Positions 5,286 through 5,588 of a stretch of DNA of 5,588 nucleotides are shown piece by piece. The first letter of the stretch is position 1; each line of letters opens with the position of its first letter. A program made the position numbers and the translations under genes. Under the pieces are notes generated by a model that saw nothing but the letters and a program-made list of their open reading frames with translations, had not been told where the DNA came from and made no database searches. The DNA comes from an uncultured beta proteobacterium (GTDB lineage: Bacteria > Pseudomonadota > Gammaproteobacteria > Burkholderiales > Burkholderiaceae): the NCBI GenBank assembly GCA_903938955.1, contig CAJAFJ010000566.1, positions 1 through 5,588 on the forward strand, in the 5' to 3' direction.

Positions 5286-5294
5286 ATCAATAGC
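5278..5294 (+). other. Six-bp hairpin in the rne leader
   Basis: GCTATT (5278-5283) pairs perfectly with AATAGC (5289-5294) around an AGATC loop. It starts 6 nt after the compound hairpin. There is no T-run after it. Confidence 0.45.
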
Positions 5295-5378
5295 AATCCC
5301 ACAACCCAAGCTCCTCGCATCCCTCCACGCGCCCATACCCAGACTCGTCCTATAAAGTCCAGGTTCTCCGGCAATTCC

Positions 5379-5449
5379 TCCTCAATTCAAAGCGTCAGTT
5401 CTGGTGTCAAAAGCTCGTCAAGAGCATGTTTGTTATTTGAATTGAAGGA
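5379..5449 (+). promoter_or_regulatory. Helix sequestering the rne Shine-Dalgarno
   Basis: TCCTCAATTCAAA (5379-5391) is complementary to TTTGAATTGA-a-GGA (5436-5449). It gives a 10-bp uninterrupted helix plus 3 bp across one bulged A (5446). The 3' strand contains the rne Shine-Dalgarno AAGGA (5445-5449). The 44-nt closed loop carries a minor GCTC/GAGC hairpin (5413-5416 with 5422-5425) and a U/A-rich stretch just before the helix. If it forms, the helix blocks ribosome access to rne. Because ten of the pairs are mostly A-U, it could open with temperature, ribosome competition, a protein, or cleavage in the loop. Confidence 0.6.
5445..5449 (+). promoter_or_regulatory. Shine-Dalgarno of rne
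   Basis: AAGGA lies 8 nt upstream of the ATG at 5458, well spaced, and decides the start of RNase E. It is the same sequence that is bound by the upstream helix partner at 5379-5382. Confidence 0.85.
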
Positions 5450-5457
5450 TGCTACCC

Positions 5458-5588
5458 ATGAAACGGATGCTGATTAACGCCACGCAGGCTGAAGAACGCC
5501 GCCTGGCTATCGTCGACGGACAAAAACTCCTCGACTACGAAATCGAAATTGAAGGGCGCGAACAGCGCAAGGGCAACATCTACAAGGC
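5458..5588 (+). CDS. rne: Ribonuclease E, N-terminal part (runs off the right edge)
   Basis: The 43 complete codons start [20 protein letters not shown] and continue through [20 protein letters not shown]. This is the conserved N-terminus of the RNase E/G family, almost the same as E. coli RNase E ([22 protein letters not shown]). RNase E is the main endonuclease for mRNA decay and for 5S/16S rRNA and tRNA processing, and is the scaffold of the degradosome. Divergent pairing with rluC marks it as rne, not rng. The S1 domain, catalytic DNase I-like domain and C-terminal scaffold lie outside the window. The start is supported by the AAGGA site 8 nt upstream and by exact alignment with the family N-terminus. 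A long structured leader precedes it, suggesting autoregulation. Confidence 0.96.
   Translation, partial: MKRMLINATQAEERRLAIVDGQKLLDYEIEIEGREQRKGNIYK

Larger units (their letters stand above)
4936..5457 (+). promoter_or_regulatory. Long non-coding, structured leader region upstream of rne
   Basis: These 522 bp separate the divergent starts of rluC and rne and hold no convincing gene. On the plus strand they contain, in order, inverted repeats at 4979-4997, 5057-5079, 5138-5162, 5223-5271, 5278-5294 and 5379-5449. An unstructured C-rich linker runs over about 5295-5350. The last helix covers the rne ribosome-binding site. In enterobacteria the rne 5' untranslated region is several hundred nucleotides long and mediates feedback control by RNase E itself (established knowledge). 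The position, length and structure here suggest the same role. I cannot match the hairpins to the enterobacterial element. The region must also hold the rluC promoter on the other strand. Confidence 0.6.

Overview
The window looks like chromosomal DNA from a betaproteobacterium, most likely of the Comamonadaceae/Burkholderiales type (Rhodoferax- or Polaromonas-like). This rests on the moderately GC-rich coding sequence, the protein sequences themselves, and a housekeeping order that joins the rne/rluC locus to the yceD-rpmF locus upstream of the fatty-acid synthesis cluster. The genus is an inference; no rRNA or similar marker is present.

Layout, left to right. The start of rpmF (ribosomal protein L32) runs off the left edge on the minus strand. 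It is preceded in the same direction by yceD (DUF177, 23S rRNA accumulation protein). Head-to-head with yceD, with only 25 bp between the start codons, lies a plus-strand pair: a Maf/YceF-type m7GTP pyrophosphatase and, overlapping it by 4 nt, a divergent RsmI-like tetrapyrrole-methylase-fold protein. This pair converges on a minus-strand operon with a 6-bp gap between stop codons. Read in its own direction, that operon is rluC (23S rRNA pseudouridine synthase), a HAD-IA phosphatase and a short-form SppA/S49 membrane peptidase. About 520 bp of non-coding DNA then separates rluC from the divergent rne (RNase E), of which only the first 43 codons are in the window.

Shared theme. Most of these genes serve the translation and RNA economy: L32, the rRNA-related YceD, a 23S pseudouridine synthase, the RNA-decay and rRNA-processing enzyme RNase E, a nucleotide-sanitising Maf protein and an RsmI relative. 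The order rne / rluC / yceF / yceD / rpmF, with the same relative orientations, also occurs in Escherichia coli. Here the HAD phosphatase, SppA and the RsmI-like gene lie inside that framework.

Most interesting region. The gene-free stretch 4936-5457 in front of rne is full of inverted repeats: a perfect 11-bp stem with a 3-nt loop, a compound hairpin of about 49 nt, several smaller hairpins, and a 13-bp helix with one bulge that pairs directly with the rne Shine-Dalgarno sequence. RNase E is known to autoregulate through its 5' leader in enterobacteria, so this is probably a regulatory leader. Its form here is read only from the sequence and has not been matched to any described RNA family. 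I see no mobile element, CRISPR array, tRNA, rRNA or defence system.
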